Assembly (NCBI GenBank): GCA_963830885.1
Contig: CAWHOA010000008.1
Span: 1-64,000, forward strand
DNA length: 64,000 nt
From: JAIBJN01 sp963830885
Lineage (GTDB): Bacteria; Actinomycetota; Thermoleophilia; Gaiellales; Gaiellaceae
Reading direction: 5' to 3'
In this document: in pieces, positions 33,536 to 41,965 of the stretch
Numbering within the stretch: the stretch's first letter is position 1
Layout: each line of letters starts with the position of its first letter
The notes under the pieces: model-generated
What the model was told of the DNA's origin: nothing
Database searches by the model: none
The model's input: the letters and a program-made list of their open reading frames with translations, nothing else
Made by a program: the position numbers and the translations under genes

Positions 33536-33573
33536 TCGGCGTTCGTGCCGTATCCAGGCATAATCCAGATGCC

Positions 33574-33816
33574 ATGCCGATGTATTACGGCTGCTCGTAT
33601 GTGTTTCCTCAGGTCGTAGCCCAGTACGTGTGTCGTTGCGGCTGCATCCACACACAGCACGGCGCGGTGCAGGTGAGCAAGCTGCCGCCGGGCTGGCACG
33701 AGACCAGCGACTTGGCGGGGCAGCACGATTCCGAGTGCCCTCACTGCCACAAGAAACCGTCGCCCGCCGAACGATTGTCCACTAATGAAGTGGACAACGC
33801 GGCGGTCGATTTTTAG
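33574..33816 (+). CDS. Small putative zinc-binding protein
   Basis: ATG 33574 gives 80 residues with YVCRCGCIHTQHG and SECPHCHKK, that is C-x-C...H...C-x-x-C-x-x-H pairs that could bind zinc. It lies between unknown genes and the integrase remnant. No family recognised. Confidence 0.5.
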   Translation: MPMYYGCSYVFPQVVAQYVCRCGCIHTQHGAVQVSKLPPGWHETSDLAGQHDSECPHCHKKPSPAERLSTNEVDNAAVDF

Positions 33817-33865
33817 GTGTCGCCTCGCAGCTGACAGGGCCTCTCTCCGGGAGTTTTCCCCCTGA

Positions 33866-34120
33866 CAACGTCCCGTTCCGTCGCCTGAACTGGCGACACA
33901 GCTAGGCGCGAAAGCCTGCAAGGCGGCCGGCGTGCCGCTGTTCAGCCCGCACGACCTGCGTCACCGCAGGACCAGCCTCCTGCATCTGCGAGGGGTGCCG
34001 TGGGCGAGGATCGGCGAGCAGGTCGGCCAGCGCAACCTCGCCGTGACAGCGAACACGTACACGCACGTCCTGACCGATGAAACGGAGCTCGACTACGCCC
34101 ACATGCTGGCGGGCGGCTAA
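33866..34120 (+). pseudogene. C-terminal fragment of a tyrosine recombinase (integrase)
   Basis: The frame reads FSPHDLRHRRTSLLHLRGVP, then GQRNLAVTANTYTHVL, which are the box II of phage integrases with the catalytic H-x-x-R and the nucleophile Tyr. The N-terminal and core-binding domains are missing: a stop lies at 33863-33865 and no suitable start is present. It is the remaining part of the enzyme that placed the element in the tRNA-Val gene. Confidence 0.85.
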
Positions 34121-34137
34121 ACGAAAGGACGGAAAGC

Positions 34138-34326
34138 ATGAACAGGAGAACGATGGGCGCGATCTACGTCCTCGCCGAAACGAAGCGGCCGCTGATGCTG
34201 CATCGGACGGACTGCTCGCATCCGCCGCACGGCGCGAAGTTCCGGCGTGCCCGGCCCAGTGAGCTGTCGGTTCTGCCGACCTGCGCCCACTGCGCGGCGG
34301 CCGACGCAAGAGATCGAAAGCCGTAG
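34138..34326 (+). CDS. Small Cys/His-rich hypothetical protein
   Basis: ATG 34138 behind GGACGGAAAGC gives 62 residues with RTDCSHPP and LPTCAHCAA, a C-x-H...C-x-x-C arrangement that may bind zinc. It is the last gene before the right end of the element and is 17 nt after the integrase stop. Confidence 0.5.
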   Translation: MNRRTMGAIYVLAETKRPLMLHRTDCSHPPHGAKFRRARPSELSVLPTCAHCAAADARDRKP

Positions 34327-34428
34327 AAACTCGCTCGGACGCGCTCGCGGCGTGCAGACCCCGGTGATACCCCCGGCCGGGAAAACCCTTCTGTTTGCAG
34401 GCTGCTTCGAGCCCAGTACCGCCCATCG

Positions 34429-34456
34429 GAAAAGACCCCGGAAACGGGGCCTTTTC
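34429..34456 (+). terminator. Hairpin terminator beyond the right end of the element
   Basis: GAAAAGACCCCG and CGGGGCCTTTTC pair around GAAA with one mismatch. Its position 3 nt after the copied tRNA end suggests it was the terminator of the tRNA-Val gene. Confidence 0.65.
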
Positions 34457-34707
34457 GTTTCCAGAACCGAGGACATGATCCAGTGCAAAACCGCCGCCGG
34501 GGCCCGTCCCTCGATCGAGGCTGGGGCCCTGGTCGGCGGGCGTCGTCTGCCTCTACGGGTTTGGGGCGCTACGAGCATGGCCTCGTCGGCGACCTCGGGC
34601 TCGTCAAGCTCTGCTCGGCGCTCCTCGGCAGGCGCGCAACGCGGGGGAACGAGTGGCGCCCGCGAATACCCTTCTGTACCATCGCGCACAGTTCGACGAG
34701 GGGGGTC
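34457..34707. other. Region without a recognised gene
   Basis: No convincing frame is seen. TACCAT at 34677-34682 could be the -10 box for the sortase gene, giving a leader of about 18 nt with GAGGGGGG before the ATG. Confidence 0.35.
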
Positions 34708-35466
34708 ATGCGCAGGCGACTCGCCGTCACGCTCATCGTTGTCGGCTCACTGCTGGTCGCGTACGCGGCGGCAGTGGTTCTGTGGCGCGACCCGGCCACA
34801 GATCTCTACGCGCGGTGGCAGCAGCAGCGCCTCGACGATGCCCTGGGGAAGGAGTTCGTCGAGTTCCAGGCGCTCGCCGTCGACGCGCCAACGGCCCTAC
34901 CTGACCCCGTTGCGTTGGAGGCGACGCGGGAGACACCCTCCGCCGAGGACCTGGAAGCCGCAGTCGCGGCCGACGCGCGCCGACTCCAGAAGCGGCTTCG
35001 CCTCGGGCAGCCGTTGGGCCGCATCACCATTCCCAAGCTGGACGTCGAAGCGGTCTTCGTCCACGGGACGCGTTGGGCCCAGGATCTCTCGCGCGGACCA
35101 GGTCACTACAAGGAGACCGAGTTGCCCGGTCTGGGGAAGACCGCCGCGATCGCTGCGCACCGGACGACCTTCGGCGCCTGGTTCCGCCGCATAGACGACC
35201 TCGAGCGGGGGAATCTCGTCGAGCTTCGGCTCCCGCACGGGACCTTCCGCTATCGCGTCTTCAAGCACGAGATCGTGGAGTCCGACGACTGGAGCATCAT
35301 CCGCGACCGCGGCTTCGACACCCTCGTCCTCTCCGCCTGCCATCCCCTGTACAGCGCCGAGCAACGTTGGGTCGTCTATGCCCGGCTCGTCCAGGTGAAG
35401 CCCCGCGACGGGCCTTCGTACAAGCTCACCCGCAGCAACGCTGCCGTCCTGGAGGGAAGCGCATGA
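34708..35466 (+). CDS. Sortase
   Basis: The 252-residue protein has one N-terminal membrane anchor (LIVVGSLLVAYAAAVVLW) and a sortase fold with RITIPKLDVEAVFVHGT, His151 in AAHRTTF, Cys211 in LVLSACHP and Arg220 in AEQRWVVYARL. It cuts an LPxTG-like signal and joins the protein to the cell wall. The next gene, overlapping by 4 nt, encodes an LPLTG protein, its likely substrate. It is probably of the class D/E group common in actinobacteria. Confidence 0.9.
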   Translation: MRRRLAVTLIVVGSLLVAYAAAVVLWRDPATDLYARWQQQRLDDALGKEFVEFQALAVDAPTALPDPVALEATRETPSAEDLEAAVAADARRLQKRLRLGQPLGRITIPKLDVEAVFVHGTRWAQDLSRGPGHYKETELPGLGKTAAIAAHRTTFGAWFRRIDDLERGNLVELRLPHGTFRYRVFKHEIVESDDWSIIRDRGFDTLVLSACHPLYSAEQRWVVYARLVQVKPRDGPSYKLTRSNAAVLEGSA

Positions 35467-37976
35467 GCAGACAACTGTCCATCTTGCATGCACCAGTTGG
35501 CTCGCAGATGCGCCGGGTGCTGCTCTTGCTCGCGGTAGTGGTGGTTCTGGTTCCCGCCGCCGCGGCGGGGCAGGAGGAACCCGCTGCGCCGGCCCAGAAC
35601 GCGCCGACACAGGAAGGCGAGCCTACGCCGGACTCGGAGCCCGCCGAGCCCGCTTCGGACCAGGGCGAGACGCCTGCGCCCGACCCAGACCCAGACCCAG
35701 CTCCGGCCGACGAGCAGGAACCCGAGCCGGAGCCGGACGAGGAGCAGGAACCGGAGCCGGCACCGGTCGAGGGGCAGGAACCGACTGCCTGTGCCTTGCA
35801 GCGGACCGAGAGCATCGTGACGGACCAGTCGGAGTACGGGCCCGGATCGACAGCGCACATCGCGGGCACCGACTTTTCCGCCTCGTGTGAGGCAAGCATC
35901 GAGATCACGGCCGCCGATGGCGGCTTGGCCCCTGCCGTCATCGAGGTCGAGACCTCCTCTGAGGGGCGGCTTGCCGCCGACTACCTGGTCGACGGCGACG
36001 CCGGCACCTACGAGGTGAGCGTGCTCGGCGTCGACGACGAGATCCTCGCGTCTACGACGTTCGCCGTGACCGCCGCGGAGCCGAGCCCCGACGAGTGCGC
36101 TTTGCAGGGGACGGAGAGTGTCGTGACGGACAAGTCGAGCTACGCCCCCAGAGCGACGGTGCACATCACCGGCGACGGTTATGCGACCTCCTGCGCTCTG
36201 CAGGTGGAAGTGACCCGCCCGAACGGCTCCGTCGATACCGCTGAAGTGCGGGTTGCTCCCGCGGTCGAGGAGCCGGATGCCGCGCGCTCGGCGCCTGCGG
36301 TCGAAGCGGAGGACGACACCTCCGCGACCGGGGCGTTCGAGTATGACTATGCCCCTGGCGACCTGACCGGCCGCTACAAGGTGCGCGTGCTCAGCACCTC
36401 CGGCGAAGCGTTCGCCGCCACGGCGTTCGCAGTCGAGGGCCCGGGCCCGCCCAGCTGCGGAAGGCGGGGCTCGGAGAGCATCGCCACCGACAAGGCCGAC
36501 TACGCGCCCGGCGCGACGGTGCACATGACCGGAGCGGGCTACGGACGGTCCTGCCTCGTCAAGGTCGAGGTCACTCGACCCGACGGCTCGATCGTCAAGG
36601 GCGACGGCAGCTTCGAGCCGGGCATCGACGAGGTCCGCACCACGGCTCGCGGCAGGCTTGCCTACGACTACGTCCTCAACGGCATCGAAGGGCTCTACCG
36701 CGTTCGTGTGTTGGGGGCGGGGAACACCGTGCTGGCGAGGACGACGTTCACCGATCAGATAAGAGCGGCGCCCTCTGACCCCCGGGCGACGTTCTTCGAG
36801 GGGAACGTGGTCCTGTGCGCGGGCGTCGGCTACCCCGGCGATGTTCGGGTAGGGGCACTCGGCAACAATGACGCGGCCGATGCCTTCGTCGAGGGAACCG
36901 TAACCGGGAGTGACCCCGAAAGTCTTCAGGTCGAGATCACGCCGGCAGGTACTGCGGCCGGCGTGGTGATCGACGCCGTGGTCGTGAAGGGGAGCGACGG
37001 GTACAACGTGTACGAGGCTCCGTACGTGCCGCCGGGCCTGGCGCCGCCGCAGAACTACATCTCGCCGAGGACCGGGACTGGCGGCCCGATCGCCGATATC
37101 AGCCACTGGTTCGTCTGCTACTCCTTCGAGGAGATAGAGCCCGAAGTGGGGAGCCTCCTCGTTCTCAAGGAGGTCGTCCCCCCGTCGGGCCCGCCCGTCG
37201 AGCCGCTGCCCACCGAGTTCACGGTCGTCGTGACCTGCACCCTGGACGGGGAAATCGTGGAAGAGGAAACGTTGACCTTCGGCGTCGGGGGCGGCGTCCG
37301 ATTGGGCGGCCCCGTTACCGTCACCGGCATCCCGGTGGGATCGACGTGCACGGTCGAGGAACAGGACACCGCCACGTTCCCGGACGGCACGGTCGTGACC
37401 TACGTACCGGCGGGAGCACCAACCGACGGTGTGGTGATCGGCGAAGGAGCCGGCGTCGTCGTCGGCGTCGTCAACGACTTCTCGAACGTGGAGGTGCAGA
37501 CGGGCAGCCTCCAGGTCAACAAGGTGCTGATTCCTCCTCCGCCCGGTGTCGACTTGCCCGACAGCTTCGTCGTCCACGTGACCTGCGACGACGGCACCGA
37601 CGTCCTGGTCACCGTGCCGGCCGGCGGGTCGGCGACCGTAGAAGGCATCACCGCCGATGCCTACTGCCTCGTCGAGGAGCAGATCGGCTCGCTACCACCC
37701 GACTTGGAGGTCACCTATTCGCCGAGCCCCGCAATTGTCCAGATCATTGCGGATGAGACGGTCGAGGTGACGATCACGAACGACGCAAGTAACGTTTCCG
37801 GCGGTGGCGTTGGACCCGGCGGTTCCGGTGGGCGCGGCGGTGTCGCCGACTCGTCGCGCAGCCAGCCCACCGGCGAGCTGCCCCTCACGGGCGCCCCGGC
37901 TTGGCTCGTCGGCGGGCTCGGACTCGCGCTGATCGCAGGCGGCCTTGCCCTCGCGTGGAGGAGGAAGGCTAGCTAG
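35463..37976 (+). CDS. LPLTG-anchored surface protein with repeat domains
   Basis: The 837-residue protein has a signal peptide (best read from the second Met, MRRVLLLLAVVVVLVPAAAA), a Pro/Glu/Asp-rich wall-spanning stalk, three related domains of about 100 residues that each start with CAL/CGR...ES.VTDK..YAPG and hold two Cys, a middle domain, and two Cna/DUF5979-like repeats (GSLLVLKEVVPP and GSLQVNKVLIPP). The C-terminus is a full sorting signal: LPLTG, a hydrophobic helix and RRKAS. It overlaps the sortase gene. It is likely a cell-wall adhesin or pilin-like protein. Confidence 0.85.
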   Translation: MSRQLSILHAPVGSQMRRVLLLLAVVVVLVPAAAAGQEEPAAPAQNAPTQEGEPTPDSEPAEPASDQGETPAPDPDPDPAPADEQEPEPEPDEEQEPEPAPVEGQEPTACALQRTESIVTDQSEYGPGSTAHIAGTDFSASCEASIEITAADGGLAPAVIEVETSSEGRLAADYLVDGDAGTYEVSVLGVDDEILASTTFAVTAAEPSPDECALQGTESVVTDKSSYAPRATVHITGDGYATSCALQVEVTRPNGSVDTAEVRVAPAVEEPDAARSAPAVEAEDDTSATGAFEYDYAPGDLTGRYKVRVLSTSGEAFAATAFAVEGPGPPSCGRRGSESIATDKADYAPGATVHMTGAGYGRSCLVKVEVTRPDGSIVKGDGSFEPGIDEVRTTARGRLAYDYVLNGIEGLYRVRVLGAGNTVLARTTFTDQIRAAPSDPRATFFEGNVVLCAGVGYPGDVRVGALGNNDAADAFVEGTVTGSDPESLQVEITPAGTAAGVVIDAVVVKGSDGYNVYEAPYVPPGLAPPQNYISPRTGTGGPIADISHWFVCYSFEEIEPEVGSLLVLKEVVPPSGPPVEPLPTEFTVVVTCTLDGEIVEEETLTFGVGGGVRLGGPVTVTGIPVGSTCTVEEQDTATFPDGTVVTYVPAGAPTDGVVIGEGAGVVVGVVNDFSNVEVQTGSLQVNKVLIPPPPGVDLPDSFVVHVTCDDGTDVLVTVPAGGSATVEGITADAYCLVEEQIGSLPPDLEVTYSPSPAIVQIIADETVEVTITNDASNVSGGGVGPGGSGGRGGVADSSRSQPTGELPLTGAPAWLVGGLGLALIAGGLALAWRRKAS

Positions 37977-38160
37977 GAGGTGCGCCGCCCGAACTCGGCG
38001 ACGACGATGGTGACGTCGTTCCAGGCGCGGAAGTAGCCCCCCGGGTGGAGGACGTGCACCGCCGCTACGCCGAGGTTCCGCCAGCCGCGCGCAAGCGTGT
38101 CCCTGGGATTCCGAGGCCCGCTCAGCCCGCTCGCCGCCGGCCCCGCGCTTGAACTACGGA
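37973..38160 (-). pseudogene. C-terminal fragment of an unidentified protein
   Basis: The minus frame ends LARGWRNLGVAAVHVLHPGG, then FRAWNDVTIVVAEFGRRTS, with protein-like composition and a stop overlapping the end of the surface-protein gene. No start is visible; upstream the frame becomes unlike protein. I think it is a leftover 3' end. Family unknown. Confidence 0.3.
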
Positions 38161-38190
38161 TCGAGGGATGACAGAATCTTCTTGCCTGGT

Positions 38191-38225
38191 GGCCGATCCC
38201 CGCGATGAAGGGGCGGCCTTTTTTT
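38191..38225 (+). terminator. Hairpin with seven T, 30 nt before a secreted-protein gene
   Basis: GGCCGATCCCC pairs with GGGGCGGCC (two-base bulge) and is followed by TTTTTTT at 38219-38225. It may end the sortase operon or act as a leader attenuator for the gene at 38256. Confidence 0.65.
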
Positions 38226-38255
38226 GTAACCGTTGCGGGGGAGGAGGTAGTAGAG

Positions 38256-38813
38256 ATGCGGCGACTTCTGTTTGCAACAGCTTTGTTGGCGGCGCTCGTA
38301 CTTGCCGTGCCCGCGCTGGCCGAGCCAGGGCGCGTGGTCAAGGAGACCTTCCACGAGGAGTTCTTCAACGAGATCGAAGCCTTCTGTGAGACGGACATGG
38401 TGGTAGAGAGCCACTTGGTCGTGGACGGGACCACCACGATCATGCCGCGCGGGCGCGATGGGCTCATCTACTTCGCCAACCGGCTCTCGATCACGGAAAC
38501 GTTCACGAACGTGGACAACGGCAAGTTCGTCGTGAGCACGGTCAACTTGATCGACAAGGATCTGAGGGTGACGGACAACGGCGACGGTACGCTCACGATC
38601 CTCATCCTCTCGACCGGCAACGCCGTGGTCTACAACTCGGACGGCAAGGCGATAGGCAGGAATCCGGGGCAGGTTCGCTTCGAGTTGGTGGTCGATCACG
38701 GCGGCACGCCGAGCGATCCCTCCGACGACACGGAGATCTCCTTCGAGCAAGTCAAGGAATCGACAGGCCGCACGGACGACTTCTGCGAAGTCGCGGTGCC
38801 TGCGCTGAGCTGA
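38256..38813 (+). CDS. Secreted hypothetical protein
   Basis: ATG 38256 behind GGGGGAGGAGG encodes 185 residues with a signal peptide (MRRLLFATALLAALVLAV, cut after ALA). The mature part is beta-rich (NRLSITETFTNVDNGKFVV, VTDNGDGTLTILILSTGNAV) and has two Cys, one near each end. Proteins of this form occur in tandem in many actinobacteria, with no known role. It ends before a strong hairpin. Confidence 0.7.
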   Translation: MRRLLFATALLAALVLAVPALAEPGRVVKETFHEEFFNEIEAFCETDMVVESHLVVDGTTTIMPRGRDGLIYFANRLSITETFTNVDNGKFVVSTVNLIDKDLRVTDNGDGTLTILILSTGNAVVYNSDGKAIGRNPGQVRFELVVDHGGTPSDPSDDTEISFEQVKESTGRTDDFCEVAVPALS

Positions 38814-38823
38814 ATCGAAAGTT

Positions 38824-38854
38824 GGGCGGGCGGGCTGATTGGTCCCGCCCGCCC
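38824..38854 (+). terminator. Perfect 11-bp hairpin after the secreted protein
   Basis: GGGCGGGCGGG (38824-38834) pairs fully with CCCGCCCGCCC (38844-38854), 11 nt past the stop. Confidence 0.65.
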
Positions 38855-39032
38855 CCTCAACGGCAGGGGAGCCTCCGCGTCGGGATGCCGCTCGGCGGCC
38901 GACTGATCGTGCCGCTCCTTGCCATCTGGATCCGTCGCCGAGCGGAATCGGGGCGCTTGACGCGCTTGTCCAGGCGTTCCGCCATTCCCTCCTAGCGGAC
39001 GCGCTCGGCGTCGCTGACGTAGAACTCCGGAC

Positions 39033-40097
39033 ATGGCCACATCGGAGGCCACGATCGTCGACGCCGGTGGGCGCGATCTGCGCGTGTCTAGCCCCGATCG
39101 CGTGATCTTCCCGATGACCGAGCGCTCGAGCGCGGTCACCAAGCTCGACATCGTCAAGTACTACCTCGCCGTTGGCGATGGCATCATGCGCGCGCTCGAG
39201 CGGCGGCCGACGACGCTCGAGCGTTGGCCCAAGGGCGTGCATCCGGGCATCGTCGTCTCGACGCGCGAGAAGGGCGGCGGCGACGCCTTCTTTCAGAAGC
39301 GCATTCCAAAAGGAGCTCCGGACTACGTGCAGACCGCGCGGATCCAGTTCCCGTCGGGTCGACACGCGGATGAGATCTGTCCCACGGAGGTGGCCGTCGT
39401 CGCCTGGGCGGCCCAGATGGGCACGATCACGTTTCATCCGTGGCCGGTTCGCAGCGACGACGTCGACCATCCAGACGAGCTGCGCATCGACCTGGATCCG
39501 CAGCCAGGCAGGGACTTCGCCGACGCCGTGCGAGTCGCCGCTGAGGCACGCGTGCTCTTGGACGAGCTTGGTTATGCAGGTTTCCCAAAGACCTCGGGAG
39601 GCCGAGGTGTCCACATCTATGTCCGGATCGCGCGCCGCTGGACGTTCACGGACGTTCGCCACGCCGCGATCGCCTTCGGGCGTGAGCTCGAGCGGCGTCT
39701 ACCAGGTCAGGTCACGACCAACTGGTGGAAGGAGGAGCGCGGCGAGCGCATCTTCATCGACTACAACCAGAACGCCCGTGATCGCACGATTGCCTCGGCC
39801 TACAGCGTCCGGCCGAAGGCGGGCGCGCCGGTCTCCGCACCGGTCACCTGGGACGAGCTCGCCGAAGTCGTGCCTGAGGACTTCACGGTTGCGACCATGT
39901 CCGCGCGCTTCGCCGAGGTGGGGGATCGCCACGCGACGATCGACGAAGCCGTCCACTCGCTGCAGCCGCTGCTGGACATGTACGAGAACGACGCCGCCGA
40001 GGGGCGGGGGGACATGCCTTACCCACCCGACTATCCGAAGATGCCGGGAGAACCAAAGCGCGTTCAACCATCGCGCGATCGTGACCGCCCACGGTAA
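39033..40097 (+). CDS. LigD-type NHEJ polymerase domain protein
   Basis: The 354-residue protein is the primase-polymerase module of bacterial DNA ligase D: VSSPDRVIFP at the start, VKYYLAVGDGIMRALERRPT, FFQKRIPKG, the metal motif ELRIDLDPQPG (DxD), and SGGRGVHIYVRI. It adds nucleotides at double-strand-break ends during Ku-dependent end joining. Ligase and nuclease domains are not fused, and no ku or ligase gene is in the window. It converges with an exonuclease III gene. Confidence 0.9.
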   Translation: MATSEATIVDAGGRDLRVSSPDRVIFPMTERSSAVTKLDIVKYYLAVGDGIMRALERRPTTLERWPKGVHPGIVVSTREKGGGDAFFQKRIPKGAPDYVQTARIQFPSGRHADEICPTEVAVVAWAAQMGTITFHPWPVRSDDVDHPDELRIDLDPQPGRDFADAVRVAAEARVLLDELGYAGFPKTSGGRGVHIYVRIARRWTFTDVRHAAIAFGRELERRLPGQVTTNWWKEERGERIFIDYNQNARDRTIASAYSVRPKAGAPVSAPVTWDELAEVVPEDFTVATMSARFAEVGDRHATIDEAVHSLQPLLDMYENDAAEGRGDMPYPPDYPKMPGEPKRVQPSRDRDRPR

Positions 40098-40111
40098 CGC
40101 CCGCGTGGGCC
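40088..40111. terminator. Small hairpin between convergent genes
   Basis: GCCCAC (40087-40092 region) and GTGGGC (about 40105-40110) can pair between the two converging repair genes. It is weak, with a 12-nt loop. Confidence 0.3.
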
Positions 40112-40975
40112 TTACCGCGACTGCGGCAGCTTTGACGAGCCGCGCGTCGTCACCGGCGCGGAGGGCGGTGGCACGACTGGCCCGATGTTCCCGTCCGGCG
40201 CCTCGTCCACGTCGACGATCACGGGCGCGTGGTCGCTAGGCCCGCTTCCCTTGCGGGCCTGCCGGTCCACCCATGCCGCCCGGACACGGCCGGCGACCGT
40301 CTCGCTGGCCAATACCAGATCGATCCGCATCCCGAGGTCCTGGTGGAACATCCCCGCCCGGTAGTCCCAGTACGTGAACACCCGCTCGTTCGGCCAACGA
40401 TCGCGCACGACGTCACGCAAGCCGAGCGTCTGGAGCTCCGCCAGGGCCGCCCGCTCGAGGGGGGTGACGTGGGTCTGTCCGACGTAGGCCTCGGGATCGA
40501 ACACATCGTCGTCGGTCGGTGCGATGTTCATGTCGCCACATACGACCGTCGCCTCCGGGCCGGCGGCAACCATCTCCCGCAGCGAAGCCAGCCAGGCGAG
40601 CTTGTACTGGTAGTGCTCCGAGTCCGGCACGCGCCCGTTCGGTACGTACACCGAGACCACCCGGATCCCGCCGCACGTAGCAGAGACCGCGCGCGCCTCT
40701 GGACGCGGGAAGCCAGGCGCGCCTGCGAGTCCCACCACCACGTCATCCAGACCCACACGCGAGAGGATCGCGACGCCATTCCACGTCGCCTCGCCGTGAA
40801 CTGCGACGGCGTACCCGCGGTCTCGGAGCTCGTCGCCGAGCAGCTCGAGGAACGCATCGTCCGCGAGCTTGGTCTCCTGCAAGCACACCACGTCCGGCCG
40901 CCGCTCATCCAGCCAAGGCAGCAGCCGCGGCACGCGCTGCTTGACCGAGTTGACGTTCCAGGTCGCGATTCGCAC
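40112..40975 (-). CDS. xthA: Exodeoxyribonuclease III (AP endonuclease)
   Basis: The 287-residue protein has the family motifs RIATWNVNSVKQR, DVVCLQETK with the metal Glu, VSVYVPNGR, VVCGDMNIAPTDDDV, and SGPSDHAPVIVDV with the catalytic D-H pair. It nicks DNA at abasic sites and trims 3' ends. GTG at 40975 follows TACCGT by exactly 7 nt, so the mRNA is probably leaderless. Confidence 0.93.
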   Translation of the reverse strand: MRIATWNVNSVKQRVPRLLPWLDERRPDVVCLQETKLADDAFLELLGDELRDRGYAVAVHGEATWNGVAILSRVGLDDVVVGLAGAPGFPRPEARAVSATCGGIRVVSVYVPNGRVPDSEHYQYKLAWLASLREMVAAGPEATVVCGDMNIAPTDDDVFDPEAYVGQTHVTPLERAALAELQTLGLRDVVRDRWPNERVFTYWDYRAGMFHQDLGMRIDLVLASETVAGRVRAAWVDRQARKGSGPSDHAPVIVDVDEAPDGNIGPVVPPPSAPVTTRGSSKLPQSR

Positions 40976-40982
40976 CTGCCCC

Positions 40983-40988
40983 ACGGTA
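40983..40988 (-). promoter_or_regulatory. -10 element of leaderless xthA promoter
   Basis: TACCGT on the minus strand, 7 nt before the GTG. Confidence 0.5.
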
Positions 40989-41070
40989 CCCGCACCGTCG
41001 ACGGCGGCCCTCGACCAACACCGGCGGCCGCCAGCCGGGCTTTTGGAACGCCGGCGCTGTCCGAGGCCGA

Positions 41071-41643
41071 TTAGGCCGTATGGACAACCTCGTAGGTGAG
41101 GAGGACGACGTCGCCCTCGACGGTCTGGGTGTCGACGAGGCGCATCGGTTTCTTGTCGCTGGTCTCGCCGAAGAGAAGCTTGCCGGCGCCGAGAACGACC
41201 GGGAAGATTTTCAGCCGCAGCTCCTCGACCAGGTCGTGCTCCATCAGCGTGCGTACGAGCTGGAAGCTGGCGGGGACGACGATCTCCCCGTCTAGCTCCT
41301 GCTTCAGCTTCGAGACCGCGTCGACCGCGTCTCCCTCGAGCACCGTCGAGTTGTTCCAGTCGGGATCCTCGAGGGTCGAGGACACGACGTACTTGGGCAG
41401 GCTGTTCAACCTGTCCGCCAACTCGCCACTCCGGGATGGCCACCGCGCGGCGAGCCACTCGTAGCTTCGCCGACCCAGCAGCAGAGCCTCTGCACCCAGG
41501 GCCTCGTCGAGCGCGAGCTTGCCGAGTTCTGGGCGGTCCTTGATCAGGCCGACCCAGCCGCCGACCCTGAAGCCTTCGTCACCGGCCGGGTCCTGGACGA
41601 CTCCGTCGAGCGTGACGTTGTCGCTGATCACGATCTTTCCCAT
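41071..41643 (-). CDS. RibD_C/dihydrofolate-reductase-family protein
   Basis: The 190-residue protein begins GKIVISDNVTLDGVVQDPAG and has LLLGRRSYEWLAARWPSRSG, KYVVSSTLEDPDWNNSTVL, and VEELRLKIFPVVLGAGKLLF. It is a NADPH-dependent reductase-like protein of unknown substrate, often carried with dioxygenase or regulator genes in actinobacteria. ATG 41643 follows GGAGGATCACC. It is divergent from the LuxR-family regulator. Confidence 0.85.
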   Translation of the reverse strand: MGKIVISDNVTLDGVVQDPAGDEGFRVGGWVGLIKDRPELGKLALDEALGAEALLLGRRSYEWLAARWPSRSGELADRLNSLPKYVVSSTLEDPDWNNSTVLEGDAVDAVSKLKQELDGEIVVPASFQLVRTLMEHDLVEELRLKIFPVVLGAGKLLFGETSDKKPMRLVDTQTVEGDVVLLTYEVVHTA

Positions 41644-41689
41644 GGTGATCCTCCTCCGGTCGTTCGGGACGGGAGCCGGGACGGCCTCG

Positions 41690-41850
41690 ATCCGCTGCTG
41701 CGGCGCTTCTCCGCGGGCGGCCGTGGAACAGAAGCGCCAGGCCGATCCCGGCCGGCACGACGAGGGCCAGGAAGGCGGACTGGAAGGCCTCGTTCAGCAC
41801 GACGAGCGGGTTGGCACCGTCGTTTGCCGCCAGGAGGTCCTCGGAGCAAG
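41690..41850 (-). pseudogene. Possible C-terminal remnant of a membrane transporter
   Basis: A minus frame reads LNEAFQSAFLALVVPAGIGL and ends in a basic tail, as at the last helix of DHA2/MFS permeases. There is no complete gene around it and no start. A short hydrophobic frame of this size could also be chance. Confidence 0.25.
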
Positions 41851-41965
41851 CGACCAGCGTTCATCTCGTCGTAGAGACTGGACTCGGAGGCGGGCGCCTC
41901 GCGTCGCGGCCAACCCCAAACGCGCCCCTAAACTGTAGGTTCGAAGCTTCTACGGATTGGTCGTG

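Larger units (their letters stand above)
32025..34426 (+). mobile_element. Decayed integrative element at tRNA-Val
   Basis: The 21 nt at 32025-32045 (3' end of the tRNA plus T) are repeated exactly at 34406-34426, as left by tRNA-targeted integration. A second direct repeat, GCGTGCAGACCCCGGTGAT, lies near both ends (32121-32139 and 34350-34368). Inside are the C-terminal part of a tyrosine integrase and several small genes of phage or ICE character. A hairpin terminator sits 3 nt past the right copy and none follows the intact tRNA, so the element seems to have separated the tRNA from its own terminator. Confidence 0.8.

Noticed and set aside
33330..33655. Minus-strand gene opposite the element's hypothetical genes
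   Set aside because: Coding-like in places, but with no ribosome site and in conflict with plus-strand overlaps; left as an alternative in the entry for 33314.
37973..38255. 5' leader riboswitch before the secreted protein
   Set aside because: Apart from the terminal hairpin no conserved riboswitch core was seen, and part of the region looks like an old coding fragment.
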